Source: CAZPHU01 sp964419255
Lineage (GTDB): Bacteria; Fibrobacterota; Chitinivibrionia; Chitinivibrionales; CAYFVL01
Assembly (NCBI GenBank): GCA_964419255.1
Contig: CAYQOU010000028.1
Coordinates: forward strand, 1-50,818
DNA length: 50,818 nt
Reading direction: 5' to 3'
The position numbers and the translations under genes were made by a program. Positions 35,634-44,703 of this stretch are shown in pieces. Every line of letters starts with the position of its first letter. The stretch's first letter is position 1. The notes below the pieces were generated by a model, which saw only the letters and a list, made by a program, of their open reading frames with translations, did not search any database and was not told the origin of the DNA.

Positions 35634-36365
35634 TTACTTCCATTCGCCTTGCTGGTAGTCTTGCGGCAGCTCATATATGCCTTCCGGCGGTTGGGCATTT
35701 TCTTTTACGTCAACAACTTCGCTGCTTGACTCGATCTGCGTTCCCATGATAGTGGTGGTTGTTGAGCTTTTAACCACAAAACCGTCAATTTTTTCCATCT
35801 CAGAAAGCATGTTCCCGCTAATCTGGGCCATCGGGCCGCTCTTGTAAAAAGCCGTCATGAAAGAAGCCATCAATTCGGGGGCGATATCGACCTGCTTTGT
35901 AGCCCAAAGCTGCGTAACGGTAGTTCCCATTTCTGTTTCTATTGTTTGTGTGTATTTTCGACTTCTCCAGCCGTTGACGGTGGCTGTTTCGTTGGTAGGC
36001 TGGATAGTTACCTTCATCTCCATCATTTGCTTCATCTTATCGGCCATTCCTGGGGGAAGCTCCTCCATTTGTTTCTTCATGCTGTCTGTATACATTTGAT
36101 CGGGCATTTTGCGATATTCTTTCTTTTTATGATCTATTACAAAAATCGCGCCATCATCGCTTCTAATCAAAATGTCGTTTTCGGCTCCTTTACTTCGGAT
36201 AGTTTGCTGACTGATCCAGGTAGTAACAGATTCCTCTTTGGCCGGGACTGTGCGACCCATCATGGTGTGTTCTTCCGTTTTTCTAATCTCCTGTACCCTC
36301 ATATCTGCTCGTAGGGGCAGAAATGTGGAGAGGATCAGGCTTCCGATAAGAATCATTGTTTTCAT
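35634..36365 (-). CDS. DUF4412-like exported protein
   Basis: A 243-residue protein with a cleavable signal peptide (M-K-T-M-I-L-I-G-S-L-I-L-S-T-F-L-P-L-R-A) and a periplasmic or outer-surface domain containing a Met- and Gln-rich helix (P-G-M-A-D-K-M-K-Q-M-M-E-M). It resembles the DUF4412 type that folds like LolA/LolB carriers, but I am not certain of the family. AGGAG lies 6 bases before the ATG at 36365, favoured over an earlier in-frame start. It converges with the PorV-like gene with only 10 bases between. Confidence 0.65.
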   Translation of the reverse strand: MKTMILIGSLILSTFLPLRADMRVQEIRKTEEHTMMGRTVPAKEESVTTWISQQTIRSKGAENDILIRSDDGAIFVIDHKKKEYRKMPDQMYTDSMKKQMEELPPGMADKMKQMMEMKVTIQPTNETATVNGWRSRKYTQTIETEMGTTVTQLWATKQVDIAPELMASFMTAFYKSGPMAQISGNMLSEMEKIDGFVVKSSTTTTIMGTQIESSSEVVDVKENAQPPEGIYELPQDYQQGEWK

Positions 36366-36539
36366 ATCCAACTCCTGTATGCTCATATAAACGCATGGTC
36401 AACATTCTTTCTATAGAAAAGTCGCAAAAACAGTACCGAATCCGTTCGAATCGTGATAGACTGGATATCTATTTGCAGCAAAAAGCTGTGGGGGATATGT
36501 ACAACCTCTCATAAATGGTTAAAAAAAAGGAGATCCGAT

Positions 36540-37280
36540 ATGGATGCTTTTATCGGAACAAGCGGCTATCAGTATTCGGAATGGAGTCAGATATTCTATC
36601 CGGTAGATCTCAAACACGATAAGTATCTCAAATATTATGGTGAAAATCTCAATGCGGTGGAGATAAACAGCACATTCTATCGCTTGCCCGGCGAGCAGAT
36701 CCTTCAGTCCTGGGCACAGCAGGTTCCCCGGCATTTTCGGTTCTCCATAAAGGCTTCTCAGCGAATCACCCACCAGCGCTTGTTGAACACCGAAAGTATC
36801 GGCGATTTAGAATATCTGCTGACCTCTACGGCGCTTTTGGGCGTCCGGTTAGGAGCGATTCTGTTTCAAACACCACCAACCTTCCGTCCCGACATGAGGC
36901 GATTAGAGCAATTCGTCCAGTTGTTTCCTCCCGAGGTTCCTGCTGCGTTTGAATTCAGACATCGGGGGTGGCAACAGCAGAGGACAACCGACATACTCGC
37001 CAGTCGCAATTTTGCCTGGTGTATAACCGATAGCGATCACCGGGATGCATCATTTGCATGCACTGCCGATTGGGGATACCTGCGGCTGCGAAAAAGCGGC
37101 TATACTCAGGATCAGATGCGCTGGTGGATCGAGCAGATTCGACGGCAGCCCTGGAGTAGGGTGTTCGTGTTTTTCAAACACGGCACCGAGGGGGCGCAAA
37201 GCCCGGTGCTGGCAAGGCAATTCAGCCGCTTCTGGCGCGAGATGGAACGGGAGAAAGAAATGGTGGGATATCGCGGGTGA
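36540..37280 (+). CDS. DUF72 family protein
   Basis: A 246-residue DUF72 (YecE-like) protein with a TIM-barrel fold. Signature parts: G-T-S-G-Y-Q-Y-S-E-W near the start, A-V-E-I-N-S-T-F-Y-R-L-P, F-S-I-K-A-S-Q-R-I-T-H, L-F-Q-T-P-P-T-F and E-F-R-H-R-G-W. Biochemical function is unknown across the family. The start at 36540 has AAGGAG 7 bases ahead; an upstream in-frame start (36453) adds residues without family match. It converges with the nitronate monooxygenase gene. Confidence 0.92.
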   Translation: MDAFIGTSGYQYSEWSQIFYPVDLKHDKYLKYYGENLNAVEINSTFYRLPGEQILQSWAQQVPRHFRFSIKASQRITHQRLLNTESIGDLEYLLTSTALLGVRLGAILFQTPPTFRPDMRRLEQFVQLFPPEVPAAFEFRHRGWQQQRTTDILASRNFAWCITDSDHRDASFACTADWGYLRLRKSGYTQDQMRWWIEQIRRQPWSRVFVFFKHGTEGAQSPVLARQFSRFWREMEREKEMVGYRG

Positions 37281-37299
37281 TAATCCCACCGTCAACAGG

Positions 37300-38313
37300 T
37301 CAGCCGCACAACCGGGAGCGTACCGTCTGCAATTCCGCCTCTGCCTCAGAGACCAGCTGTTGAATGATCTTTGACATCGGCAGGATGTCTTTCATCAACC
37401 CAACGCTCTGTCCGGCCATCAATGATCCGTAATTGACATTTCCGTCCACCACGGCATTGCGCAATGCGCCTACCCAAAACCGTTCTACCTCAAACTGGGC
37501 TTCCTCGCGGGTGATATCGCCGCTTTCAAGCCGGCGTAGAAGTTGAAGCTGAAGTTTACCGAATTCTTCATGACCTCTGTTTTTAAGGGCACGGACTGCC
37601 ACAACGGGCAGTTTGGAGTCGTACTGCGGTGTTGCTACAGCTTGACGGGCGCGAGCGTTTTTGAAAGCTTGCTTGAATTTCGGGTGAGCTGTGCATTCTT
37701 CACTCATGACAAATCTCGTACCGAGTTGACAACCGGCTGCACCCATCATGAGAAGATGAGCAATCATTTTACCTGTTGCGATACCCCCACCAACAAAAAT
37801 GGGCACTTCATTGAAATGGAAGAGCACCTGTTGAAGCAGTATTGTCAGGGAAACGTGGCCGATATGCCCCCCGGCTTCGCTACCTTCCAGGATGAGTGCA
37901 TCGATTCCATAGCCTATCTGCTGCCTGGCGATAGACTCCTCGGAGGCAAAGGACATGGTCTTTTTGCCGGCTGCTTTCATGCCCTGAATATCTGAGCGTC
38001 GGGGAAAACTGCCGGCAAACACGACAAAGGGAACCTGCTTGGCCCGAAGAATCTCATAGTGCACTCTGAAGTTGGGTGCAATGGTGATCAAATTGACCGC
38101 AAAGGGTTTTCGAAGGCCTTCGATACACGTGTCAATTTCCTTTTCAAACAGCTCAGGCGGCATATTTCCCGCGGCAATCACCGGAAACATGCCATTGTCG
38201 CTGACTGCTTTGGCAAGATGGTAGTCGCTTATCCAGGTCATGCCGCCGGAGATGACCGGATAGTCTACTCCCAGAAATTCAGATCCCTTCCGGGCTAATG
38301 ACTCAAACAACAT
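37300..38313 (-). CDS. Nitronate monooxygenase (2-nitropropane dioxygenase family)
   Basis: A 337-residue FMN-dependent TIM-barrel enzyme of the NMO/FabK-like family. FMN-site segments are recognisable: the start with P-V-I-S-G-G-M-T-W, V-F-A-G-S-F, S-E-A-G-G-H-I-G-H, and G-G-G-I-A-T-G-K-M with G-A-A-G-C-Q-L-G-T-R-F. It may oxidise nitronates or related toxic compounds; FabK-type enoyl reductases are a near alternative. GGAGG is 4 bases before the ATG at 38313; the earlier in-frame start adds 14 residues without a ribosome site. Confidence 0.88.
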   Translation of the reverse strand: MLFESLARKGSEFLGVDYPVISGGMTWISDYHLAKAVSDNGMFPVIAAGNMPPELFEKEIDTCIEGLRKPFAVNLITIAPNFRVHYEILRAKQVPFVVFAGSFPRRSDIQGMKAAGKKTMSFASEESIARQQIGYGIDALILEGSEAGGHIGHVSLTILLQQVLFHFNEVPIFVGGGIATGKMIAHLLMMGAAGCQLGTRFVMSEECTAHPKFKQAFKNARARQAVATPQYDSKLPVVAVRALKNRGHEEFGKLQLQLLRRLESGDITREEAQFEVERFWVGALRNAVVDGNVNYGSLMAGQSVGLMKDILPMSKIIQQLVSEAEAELQTVRSRLCG

Positions 38314-38566
38314 ATTACCTCCAGGATTGTATGGAAAAGAAAAACTACATAGCACTCACCTCATGAGTCAATGCAGGGGTGAATCGCGATGTAAAGAAGG
38401 CGATTCGCTGGTACAGTTTTTGCGAGTTGTTCTGGCAGACAGACGGCGTTTGTGATTTTTATCCGATATCACTCCAAAATCTCCGCTCCATCCCTGGCAC
38501 GGGACGGAAGGATGGTAAATGGAGTACGGGTAAAAGACCGCTTTTAGGTGTAGTGTTTGTTGTCAT

Positions 38567-38620
38567 AAACTGAGCTATTGTCTCGCGGCGATTTGCCCAA
38601 TAGCCTGGAGCAGAAGAATT
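38567..38620 (-). repeat. Dispersed repeat copy 6 (extended)
   Basis: AACTGAGCTATTGTCTCGCG and the following GCGATTTGCCCAATAGCC match the reverse of the core and continue into CTGGAGCAGAA, as at 3945-3990. It lies upstream of the PRC-barrel gene. Confidence 0.65.
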
Positions 38621-38633
38621 TCAGACAATCTCG

Positions 38634-38655
38634 GGAATACCCCAGCGGGTATTCC
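38634..38655. repeat. 9-bp inverted repeat with 4-base loop
   Basis: GGAATACCC at 38634-38642 and GGGTATTCC at 38647-38655 form a perfect hairpin directly after the dispersed repeat. No T-run follows. The rest of 38314-38777 holds the palindrome below and no convincing gene. Confidence 0.55.
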
Positions 38656-38747
38656 ACACGATTGCATCCAACCCTTCTGCCCCTCAAGGCTTTGACCAAA
38701 TCATACTTTCAGAACCGCTCAGTTTAGGTTTATGTATTTTTTGATTC

Positions 38748-38762
38748 TCCGGCTCTGCCGGA
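38748..38762. repeat. TCCGGCTCTGCCGGA palindrome, copy 2
   Basis: Identical to 23253-23267. It ends 15 bases before the ATG of the PRC-barrel gene and so would lie in the leader of that mRNA, next to the ribosome site GAGGGA. Confidence 0.5.
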
Positions 38763-38777
38763 CACGAGGGAGTGAAT

Positions 38778-39593
38778 ATGATTACCAGTCTTAAAAAGAT
38801 GCGCGATTACCGAGTCAGTGCCACGGATGGGGAAATAGGAAAGGTGGATGAGTTTTTTATCGATGATCACAACTGGACAATCAGGTATTTGGCTGTTGAT
38901 GCGGGGCATTGGTTTCATAAAAAAAAAGTACTGCTTCCAGCAGAGGCCTTAAATCATACCCAAAATCACGCTTTGATTGTCGACAGGACAAAACAGCAGG
39001 TGAGTCGTAGTCCGGACATCGAGTCTTTTCGGCACATTTCACGATCTCAGGAGATTGAGCTGCTCGATCATTATAACACGCCTTACTACTGGGACAGACC
39101 CCAATACACACCTGCCAGGCTCTACAATCCTAACACCGGTCTCAATTTCATCGGAGAGAAATACCCTGTCGATCAGAGTAGGGACTCGGTAGAAAGAAGG
39201 GATGCGGACATCCTGCAACATGCTAAAAACCATGAGGCTTCAACTACCACACATGAGCACCATTTACAGGAATCAAAAGAGCTGATCGGATACACAATGC
39301 ATGCTGCGGATGGCGATATCGGCCCTGTGCATAATATGGCTGTGGATGATCAGCATTGGGTGATACGTTACCTGGTTGTTGATGCAGGCAACTGGCTCAG
39401 GCATAGAGAAATTCTGGTTGCACCGCAATGGATAGAGTCCGTTCGATGGGAAGACAGGCGAATAGAAACGTTTTTCCATAGACAGATGTTTAAAAATTCC
39501 CCTGAATTCAACAAATCATTTCCAATAGCAAGAGACTATGAAGAAAAGATTTTCTCATACTATAAGCAGCCTCCATACTGGGAAAGCCGGTAG
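38778..39593 (+). CDS. Two-domain PRC-barrel protein
   Basis: A 271-residue soluble protein with two PRC-barrel domains (about residues 1-80 and 165-245). Both carry the same pattern: R-V-S-A-T-D-G-E-I-G-K-V or T-M-H-A-A-D-G-D-I-G-P-V, followed by D-D-x-x-W-x-I-R-Y-L-x-V-D-A-G-x-W. A charged linker joins them and each is followed by an aromatic repeat (P-Y-Y-W-D-R or P-P-Y-W-E-S-R). Such proteins are stress- or membrane-linked in other bacteria, but a specific role is unknown. The ATG at 38778 follows GAGGGA by 6 bases. Confidence 0.9.
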   Translation: MITSLKKMRDYRVSATDGEIGKVDEFFIDDHNWTIRYLAVDAGHWFHKKKVLLPAEALNHTQNHALIVDRTKQQVSRSPDIESFRHISRSQEIELLDHYNTPYYWDRPQYTPARLYNPNTGLNFIGEKYPVDQSRDSVERRDADILQHAKNHEASTTTHEHHLQESKELIGYTMHAADGDIGPVHNMAVDDQHWVIRYLVVDAGNWLRHREILVAPQWIESVRWEDRRIETFFHRQMFKNSPEFNKSFPIARDYEEKIFSYYKQPPYWESR

Positions 39594-40021
39594 AGGTTAT
39601 TTCGGCAAACCGATTCCTAATGAATGAGTATTCGACTGCAGGGTATTTTTGTACAGGAGGGAGTAGCTGTTTCCTCCCGTACAAAGATTGCCCGAAAGGC
39701 TACCCCGATTGGTTTCTGTTCAGAAAAGTATTTCTCGGATGTCATGCCTTTTATGTCAGAATAACCTGCTTACCGCTATGAGATGGTTACAGAACCGAAA
39801 TAAATTAATTTATCTACACCCAAGGTAAACTAATTAAAACCGCAAAATTTCCCCTTTTCGCTACATTTTTCGACCTTTTCAGAATAAAATTGTCATTTTT
39901 AGAAAAACGATCAGTAAAAAAAAATCATTGATTAAAAAAAAAATTATTGTACCCGGTGTTACATCATTTAAATTATGGTGTCCTTAAATGTTTTTCACAC
40001 ATAAACACACGGGAGGGTGTG
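39594..40021. other. 428-base intergenic region upstream of the C25 operon
   Basis: Contains a strong hairpin: TTTGTAC-A-GGAGG at 39648-39660 against CCTCC-C-GTACAAA at 39673-39685 (one A/C mismatch). Downstream is a strongly AT-rich stretch (39780-39960) with repeated A and T tracts, likely intrinsically bent, and probably the promoter region of the secreted-protein operon. No protein-coding gene seen. Confidence 0.5.
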
Positions 40022-40471
40022 ATGCATCTTTTTGAAAAACGGTTGGTTACAACAATCGTGCTGGTTTTCTCCATGCTTCTTTCTTTATCGGCTCAAAACA
40101 GCCAAACCATCGAGCTTACGGGCAAACTCGTCGATGCTGATGGAAACGCTGTTGGAGACGAAGCTCCGGCGTTGCTCGATGTTTCTGTGAGTCTTTTCGA
40201 CGCACCGAGCGACGGGACAGCCTGCTACAACGAAACTTTTCTTATCGCCCAGTCGCAGGGGATTAGGGTTACAGACGGCCGGATGACGGTTCAGTTGGGC
40301 AGTGGAACAAGTCAGGATAATCTGGCTGAGGTTATTGACACCCATGAAAATCTCTGGGTGGAAATGACGGTTGATGGTGATGTCTTGTCACGTGCACCAT
40401 TAACTGCGTCCCCGTATACTCCGTCAAATACTCAAAGTTCCATTAACGTTTCGATAAGGAGTAACCAATGA
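40022..40471 (+). CDS. Small exported protein with domain shared by the InlB-repeat protein
   Basis: A 149-residue protein with a signal peptide (about residues 1-24, A-Q-N-S-Q cut region). The mature part is one domain of about 100 residues: T-G-K-L-V-D-A-D-G-N-A-V-G, V-S-V-S-L-F-D-A, then N-E-T-F-L, V-T-D-G-R-M-T-V-Q-L-G, L-W-V-E-M-T-V-D-G and R-A-P-L-T-A-S-P-Y. The C-terminal domain of the third gene of this operon has the same features. The pattern resembles the stalk-side domain that ends in P-Y-A-x-R in many large surface proteins. GGGAGG precedes the ATG. The end overlaps the peptidase gene by 4 bases. Confidence 0.75.
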   Translation: MHLFEKRLVTTIVLVFSMLLSLSAQNSQTIELTGKLVDADGNAVGDEAPALLDVSVSLFDAPSDGTACYNETFLIAQSQGIRVTDGRMTVQLGSGTSQDNLAEVIDTHENLWVEMTVDGDVLSRAPLTASPYTPSNTQSSINVSIRSNQ

Positions 40472-43400
40472 ATATGACGAACATACGATATCGGTTGTTT
40501 TTCCTTATCGGAATCGTTTGTGCCGGGGCACTGATGGCGGCTCCGGATCAAACATTTCATAAGGCCTACGGTTTCAATCAGAAAAACAGCAAGGAGCCGG
40601 TACTGGTCAAGGTATCGCGTCAGGATTCAGAACAATACCTGGTGGAGTACTCTCTTCCGACGGCTGCGGTGACCAAGAGTGCCGCTCTTAGTGAGAAGGC
40701 AGTTTCGGTTGATTTGGGAAGTGCGCCAAAGAGGGGAGATGAAGGTAAGCCGATCTTACCGGTGGTTCCCCTGAAATTGATTCTCCCGCCAGGAAAAACG
40801 ATAGCATCCGTTGAAGCGCAAAGAGATGAAAGATATCGAATCGCCGGTACTCACATGGTGGAGCATAACGCAGGATATTTTCCTTTGCTGCCCGATGCAA
40901 ACGGCAAGCCCGTTGAACCGGATAAAAACATCTATGGTGCTGACAATGTCTTTCCTGCTAAAGCTTCTGAGCTTGTCACCATTCAGAAAAAGCGTGGTGT
41001 TTCAATCGCGGTCATTAATATTAATCCGGTTGAATACTTTCCCCGCTCCGGTAAGCTCTACGGATTTTCATCTATTCGCCTGAAGGTTCAGACCAGGCAA
41101 GAAAAAGCGGTTTCCAGACTGAAACCTCGAATCCGCAAGGTCGATGTAAAGGCCCTGGGAGTTGAAAATCCTGATGAGATCGACTCGTATATATCAAAAG
41201 AAATTTCATCATCGATTAATCCGTTTTCTTCGGTTCGGCCTACGGCAGAATATGACTACCTGATAATAACATCACAGGATATCATCGATGCTACAACGGA
41301 GCCCAATATTCAGGATCTCGCTCAACATCGTGAAGCCCGCGGCCTGAAAACTATCATCGAATCAATAGAAAATGTCCTCGAAAGTTATTCCGGAGTCGAT
41401 GATGCTGAAAAGCTGCGCAATTATATCATCGATGCCTACAATGATTGGGGTATAAGCTATGTTCTGCTCGGCGGTGACGTAAACATTATCCCGATGCGAA
41501 AGCTGTACTGTACCGCCTCAGCACAAACCGACCATATCCCCTCCGATTTGTATTTTCAGTGCCTGGATGGCAACTATAACAGTGATAATGACCTCAACTG
41601 GGGAGAGCCCAATGATGGAGAAGGTGGTACGGACGTCGACCTTCTTGCAGAAGTATATATTGGACGTGCATCAGCTGAAAATGCAGACGAGATGTCTAAT
41701 CTTATTTATAAGACTATTGCATATGAAACGTCTGCCGATGATCCCTATTTCCGCAGTGCTCTGATGTGTGGTGAGCATCTGGGTTTCTCCGGAGTATCGG
41801 AATATGCGAAAAATTCCATGGAAGAAATTCGTCTCGGTGCAGACTCACATGGGTATACCACAGCCGGTTTCGCAGCAAACGAGTCCTTTACCGTGGGTAC
41901 CTTGTATGATGCGGATGATCCGAATAACAATTGGCCCAAATCGACTCTCATCGACCATATAAATTCTGAAACTTACAGTATAATTAATCATCTGGGGCAT
42001 GCAAGCTATAATTATGTAATGAAGCTGTACAATTCGGATGCCTCTTATTTAACAAATGATAAATTCCTGTTTGCCTATTCTCAGGGCTGTATTCCCGGTG
42101 ATTTTGAGCGGGATTGCATTGCTGAACGTTTTACCACATCAAGTAGAACAGGCATGTATGCTGTGGTATACAACAGCAGATTCGGATGGGGATCATACAA
42201 CAGCACGGATGGACCGAGCCAGCGGTTTAATCGTCAGTTCTGGGATGCCTATTTTGCAGAGGGTATGAATACTCTGGGAGAGATCAATGCTGACAGCCAC
42301 GAAGATAACATCTGGGATATAAACGGCAGTTGTATTCGCTGGTGTTTTTATGAGACCAATCTTCTCGGCGATCCGGCGGTGGTAGTTCGAGGCCAGTATA
42401 CTGGTCCGCAGCTTGTATCCGCCGGTGAGCAAATCACAGAAACCGTTGGTAATGACGATGGATTTTACAGTCCCGGGGAAGAACTGGACATTGACATCGC
42501 TCTTAGTAATATTGGAGTGGAAACCTCTTATCAAGTTTCTGCCGTATTGCAAACAAGTGATCAGAATGTCACACTCGTACATGACGCTGCTTCTTACGGG
42601 GACATACAAACCGGGCAAACTGTGTCTGCTGAAAACCCATTTGCGGTGCGGATCGCCTCCAACTGCCCAACTCCTCGTTCTGTCCCGTTTGTCTTATCGG
42701 TAACGGACGCAGATGGAAACAGCTGGGATAACTCCTTTAGCCTGGAAATCAATCGGGTAGAGCAGATCACCGGTACTGTCAGCAGCTTCACAGGCAGTCA
42801 TCCCATTGATGGAGCAGTAGTTACCTATACCGGTCCGATCAGCGGCGAAGCAGCTACAGATGAAAACGGTATGTTTGAAGTGACTCTTATCGACGGGGAA
42901 TATGATCTATATGCTTCCAAAGACAGCTATTTGCCCACAGAAACAGTTGCCATAACCGTTCCCTCAAGCGTTGAGCCGATTGAGTTTGTCCTTTATCGTC
43001 CGCAGATGCATGTACAGCCGGATGATCTCAGAGCAGTTACCTCAATCGGGAATGTGACTGAAAAAACTTTTTCCATTACAAATGACGGGGATTACGATCT
43101 GCAAGTCGATTTTGCCACCGAATACACCGGAACACTTCCGATAACGGCTGAAAGCGTTTATGACAAATCTCATTTTGTCGCTCCAGAGAAAGGAAAAAGC
43201 GATACGCGGGTCGGAAAACCGGTTAAGTACGGATTTGGAGGGCCGGATGCATTCGGGTACAGTTGGAGAGACAGCGATGAGCCGGAAGGTCCACAATATG
43301 AGTGGAATGATATAAGTTCCTCAGGTTCCCGCTTGAGTATATCATCGTACGATGATTCCTACGAACCGGTAGATCTCGATTTTATATTCAAGTTTTACGA

Positions 43401-44673
43401 CAATTATTATCGCACGGCATATGTGAGCACCAACGGGTATATTACTTTCGGAAGGGGATCATCTCAGTTTAGCAATTTCCCCATTCCAGACTCAAGCTCA
43501 CCGCCCAATCTGGTTGCGGGGTTCTTCGATGATCTGTGTCCCGCCTTCAGAGGAGATATCTACTTTCAGAACTTCGATGACCATGCAATCATACAATACC
43601 AAAATGTGGCACCGTATCATGGTTCTGGAAGCTATACTTTTCAGATCGTTTTGTATGAAGATGGTAAGATCCGGCTTTATTATAACAATTTGGTCGGAAC
43701 GACAAACTCATCGACGGTTGGTATTCAGAACCGCCAACAAACGATCGGTTTGCAGGTGGCATATAATGCCTCCTACCTTCAAAATGAGATGGCAATCGAG
43801 TTTACGGATCAGACCGAATGGATTTCATACGATCACGATGCAGATGTAATTGCTCCAGGAGCAACGCACGAATATGCGGTTAGTCTCGGAAACCCCGAAC
43901 TTGGCATTGGTGATTATCGTGGAAGTATTCTTATTGGGCATAATGATCCCCGACTTGCAGATAATCCCTATCAGCTTCCCGTTTATCTGAGCGTAACGGA
44001 GGAAGGTTTACCTCCTGAGATTGTTACCCATCCGGAAGATCAAACTGTTGCTGAAAACAGCGCGGTTACGTTCACGGTCGATGCTGTCGGAGAGAATCTG
44101 CACTATCAGTGGCAGCGCGACGGGATGGATATTGTCGGAGCGGTATCTGCTGAGTTTCAGATCGAAATGGTTGAGATGGCGGATGACAGTGCGAGTTTCC
44201 GGTGCATAGTGTCCAACGATTTCGGAAGTGTCGAAAGTAATGCCGCCCAGCTGAATGTGGTTCCGCAGCCTCCTGTGATTGTGAGCCACCCCGAGGATCA
44301 GACGGTACTTGTCGGTGAGTCGGTACAATTCGGTGTTGAGGCGAGCGGTTATGGACTAAGCTATCAATGGCTTCGTGATGGTGTCGAGATTACAGGAGAA
44401 ACCAGTCCGAGATTCCAGATAGCGGAGGCTTCCCTGCTTGATGACGGCAGTGGTTTTTCCTGTGTCGTTTCAAATGAGGGAGGGGAAGAGATTTCAGAGC
44501 AGGCCTTCCTGACCGTGTCTGAGCAGACACTGATCCATGCCGGTATGATTCGGGTCGGTGTCTCGGCACAGGGTGTCTCCCGAACGGATAATTATGTCAC
44601 GAAAGAAGTTTTTGTTGGTAGTAGTAGCGCCGGGAAAATGACCGGTTCGCGGTATACTTTCTTTGCACAATAA
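40468..44673 (+). CDS. Gingipain-like C25 cysteine peptidase with Ig-like C-terminal domains
   Basis: A 1,401-residue secreted peptidase. Signal peptide at about 1-25; propeptide-like region to about 245; C25 catalytic domain about 260-645, with the catalytic His511 in N-H-L-G-H-A-S-Y and Cys541 in S-Q-G-C-I-P-G-D-F. Next come a CARDB-like Ig domain, a carboxypeptidase-regulatory-like domain (T-V-S-S-F-T-G-S-H-P-I-D-G-A), an ASH-like segment, a large beta domain (about 930-1110) and two I-set-like Ig domains (about 1185-1365; Y-Q-W-Q-R-D-G and Y-Q-W-L-R-D-G). No FlgD/type IX sorting domain is recognised at the end. AAGGAG is 6 bases before the ATG, which overlaps the preceding stop. Probably processes surface proteins; the target is not visible. 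Confidence 0.88.
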   Translation: MNMTNIRYRLFFLIGIVCAGALMAAPDQTFHKAYGFNQKNSKEPVLVKVSRQDSEQYLVEYSLPTAAVTKSAALSEKAVSVDLGSAPKRGDEGKPILPVVPLKLILPPGKTIASVEAQRDERYRIAGTHMVEHNAGYFPLLPDANGKPVEPDKNIYGADNVFPAKASELVTIQKKRGVSIAVININPVEYFPRSGKLYGFSSIRLKVQTRQEKAVSRLKPRIRKVDVKALGVENPDEIDSYISKEISSSINPFSSVRPTAEYDYLIITSQDIIDATTEPNIQDLAQHREARGLKTIIESIENVLESYSGVDDAEKLRNYIIDAYNDWGISYVLLGGDVNIIPMRKLYCTASAQTDHIPSDLYFQCLDGNYNSDNDLNWGEPNDGEGGTDVDLLAEVYIGRASAENADEMSNLIYKTIAYETSADDPYFRSALMCGEHLGFSGVSEYAKNSMEEIRLGADSHGYTTAGFAANESFTVGTLYDADDPNNNWPKSTLIDHINSETYSIINHLGHASYNYVMKLYNSDASYLTNDKFLFAYSQGCIPGDFERDCIAERFTTSSRTGMYAVVYNSRFGWGSYNSTDGPSQRFNRQFWDAYFAEGMNTLGEINADSHEDNIWDINGSCIRWCFYETNLLGDPAVVVRGQYTGPQLVSAGEQITETVGNDDGFYSPGEELDIDIALSNIGVETSYQVSAVLQTSDQNVTLVHDAASYGDIQTGQTVSAENPFAVRIASNCPTPRSVPFVLSVTDADGNSWDNSFSLEINRVEQITGTVSSFTGSHPIDGAVVTYTGPISGEAATDENGMFEVTLIDGEYDLYASKDSYLPTETVAITVPSSVEPIEFVLYRPQMHVQPDDLRAVTSIGNVTEKTFSITNDGDYDLQVDFATEYTGTLPITAESVYDKSHFVAPEKGKSDTRVGKPVKYGFGGPDAFGYSWRDSDEPEGPQYEWNDISSSGSRLSISSYDDSYEPVDLDFIFKFYDNYYRTAYVSTNGYITFGRGSSQFSNFPIPDSSSPPNLVAGFFDDLCPAFRGDIYFQNFDDHAIIQYQNVAPYHGSGSYTFQIVLYEDGKIRLYYNNLVGTTNSSTVGIQNRQQTIGLQVAYNASYLQNEMAIEFTDQTEWISYDHDADVIAPGATHEYAVSLGNPELGIGDYRGSILIGHNDPRLADNPYQLPVYLSVTEEGLPPEIVTHPEDQTVAENSAVTFTVDAVGENLHYQWQRDGMDIVGAVSAEFQIEMVEMADDSASFRCIVSNDFGSVESNAAQLNVVPQPPVIVSHPEDQTVLVGESVQFGVEASGYGLSYQWLRDGVEITGETSPRFQIAEASLLDDGSGFSCVVSNEGGEEISEQAFLTVSEQTLIHAGMIRVGVSAQGVSRTDNYVTKEVFVGSSSAGKMTGSRYTFFAQ

Positions 44674-44703
44674 AGCTCTCAAACCTAAAAAGGATATAAC
44701 ATC

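Noticed and set aside
38379..38573. Plus-strand frame of 64 codons between the nitronate monooxygenase and PRC genes
   Set aside because: No ribosome site, no recognisable protein features and it borders a DNA repeat.
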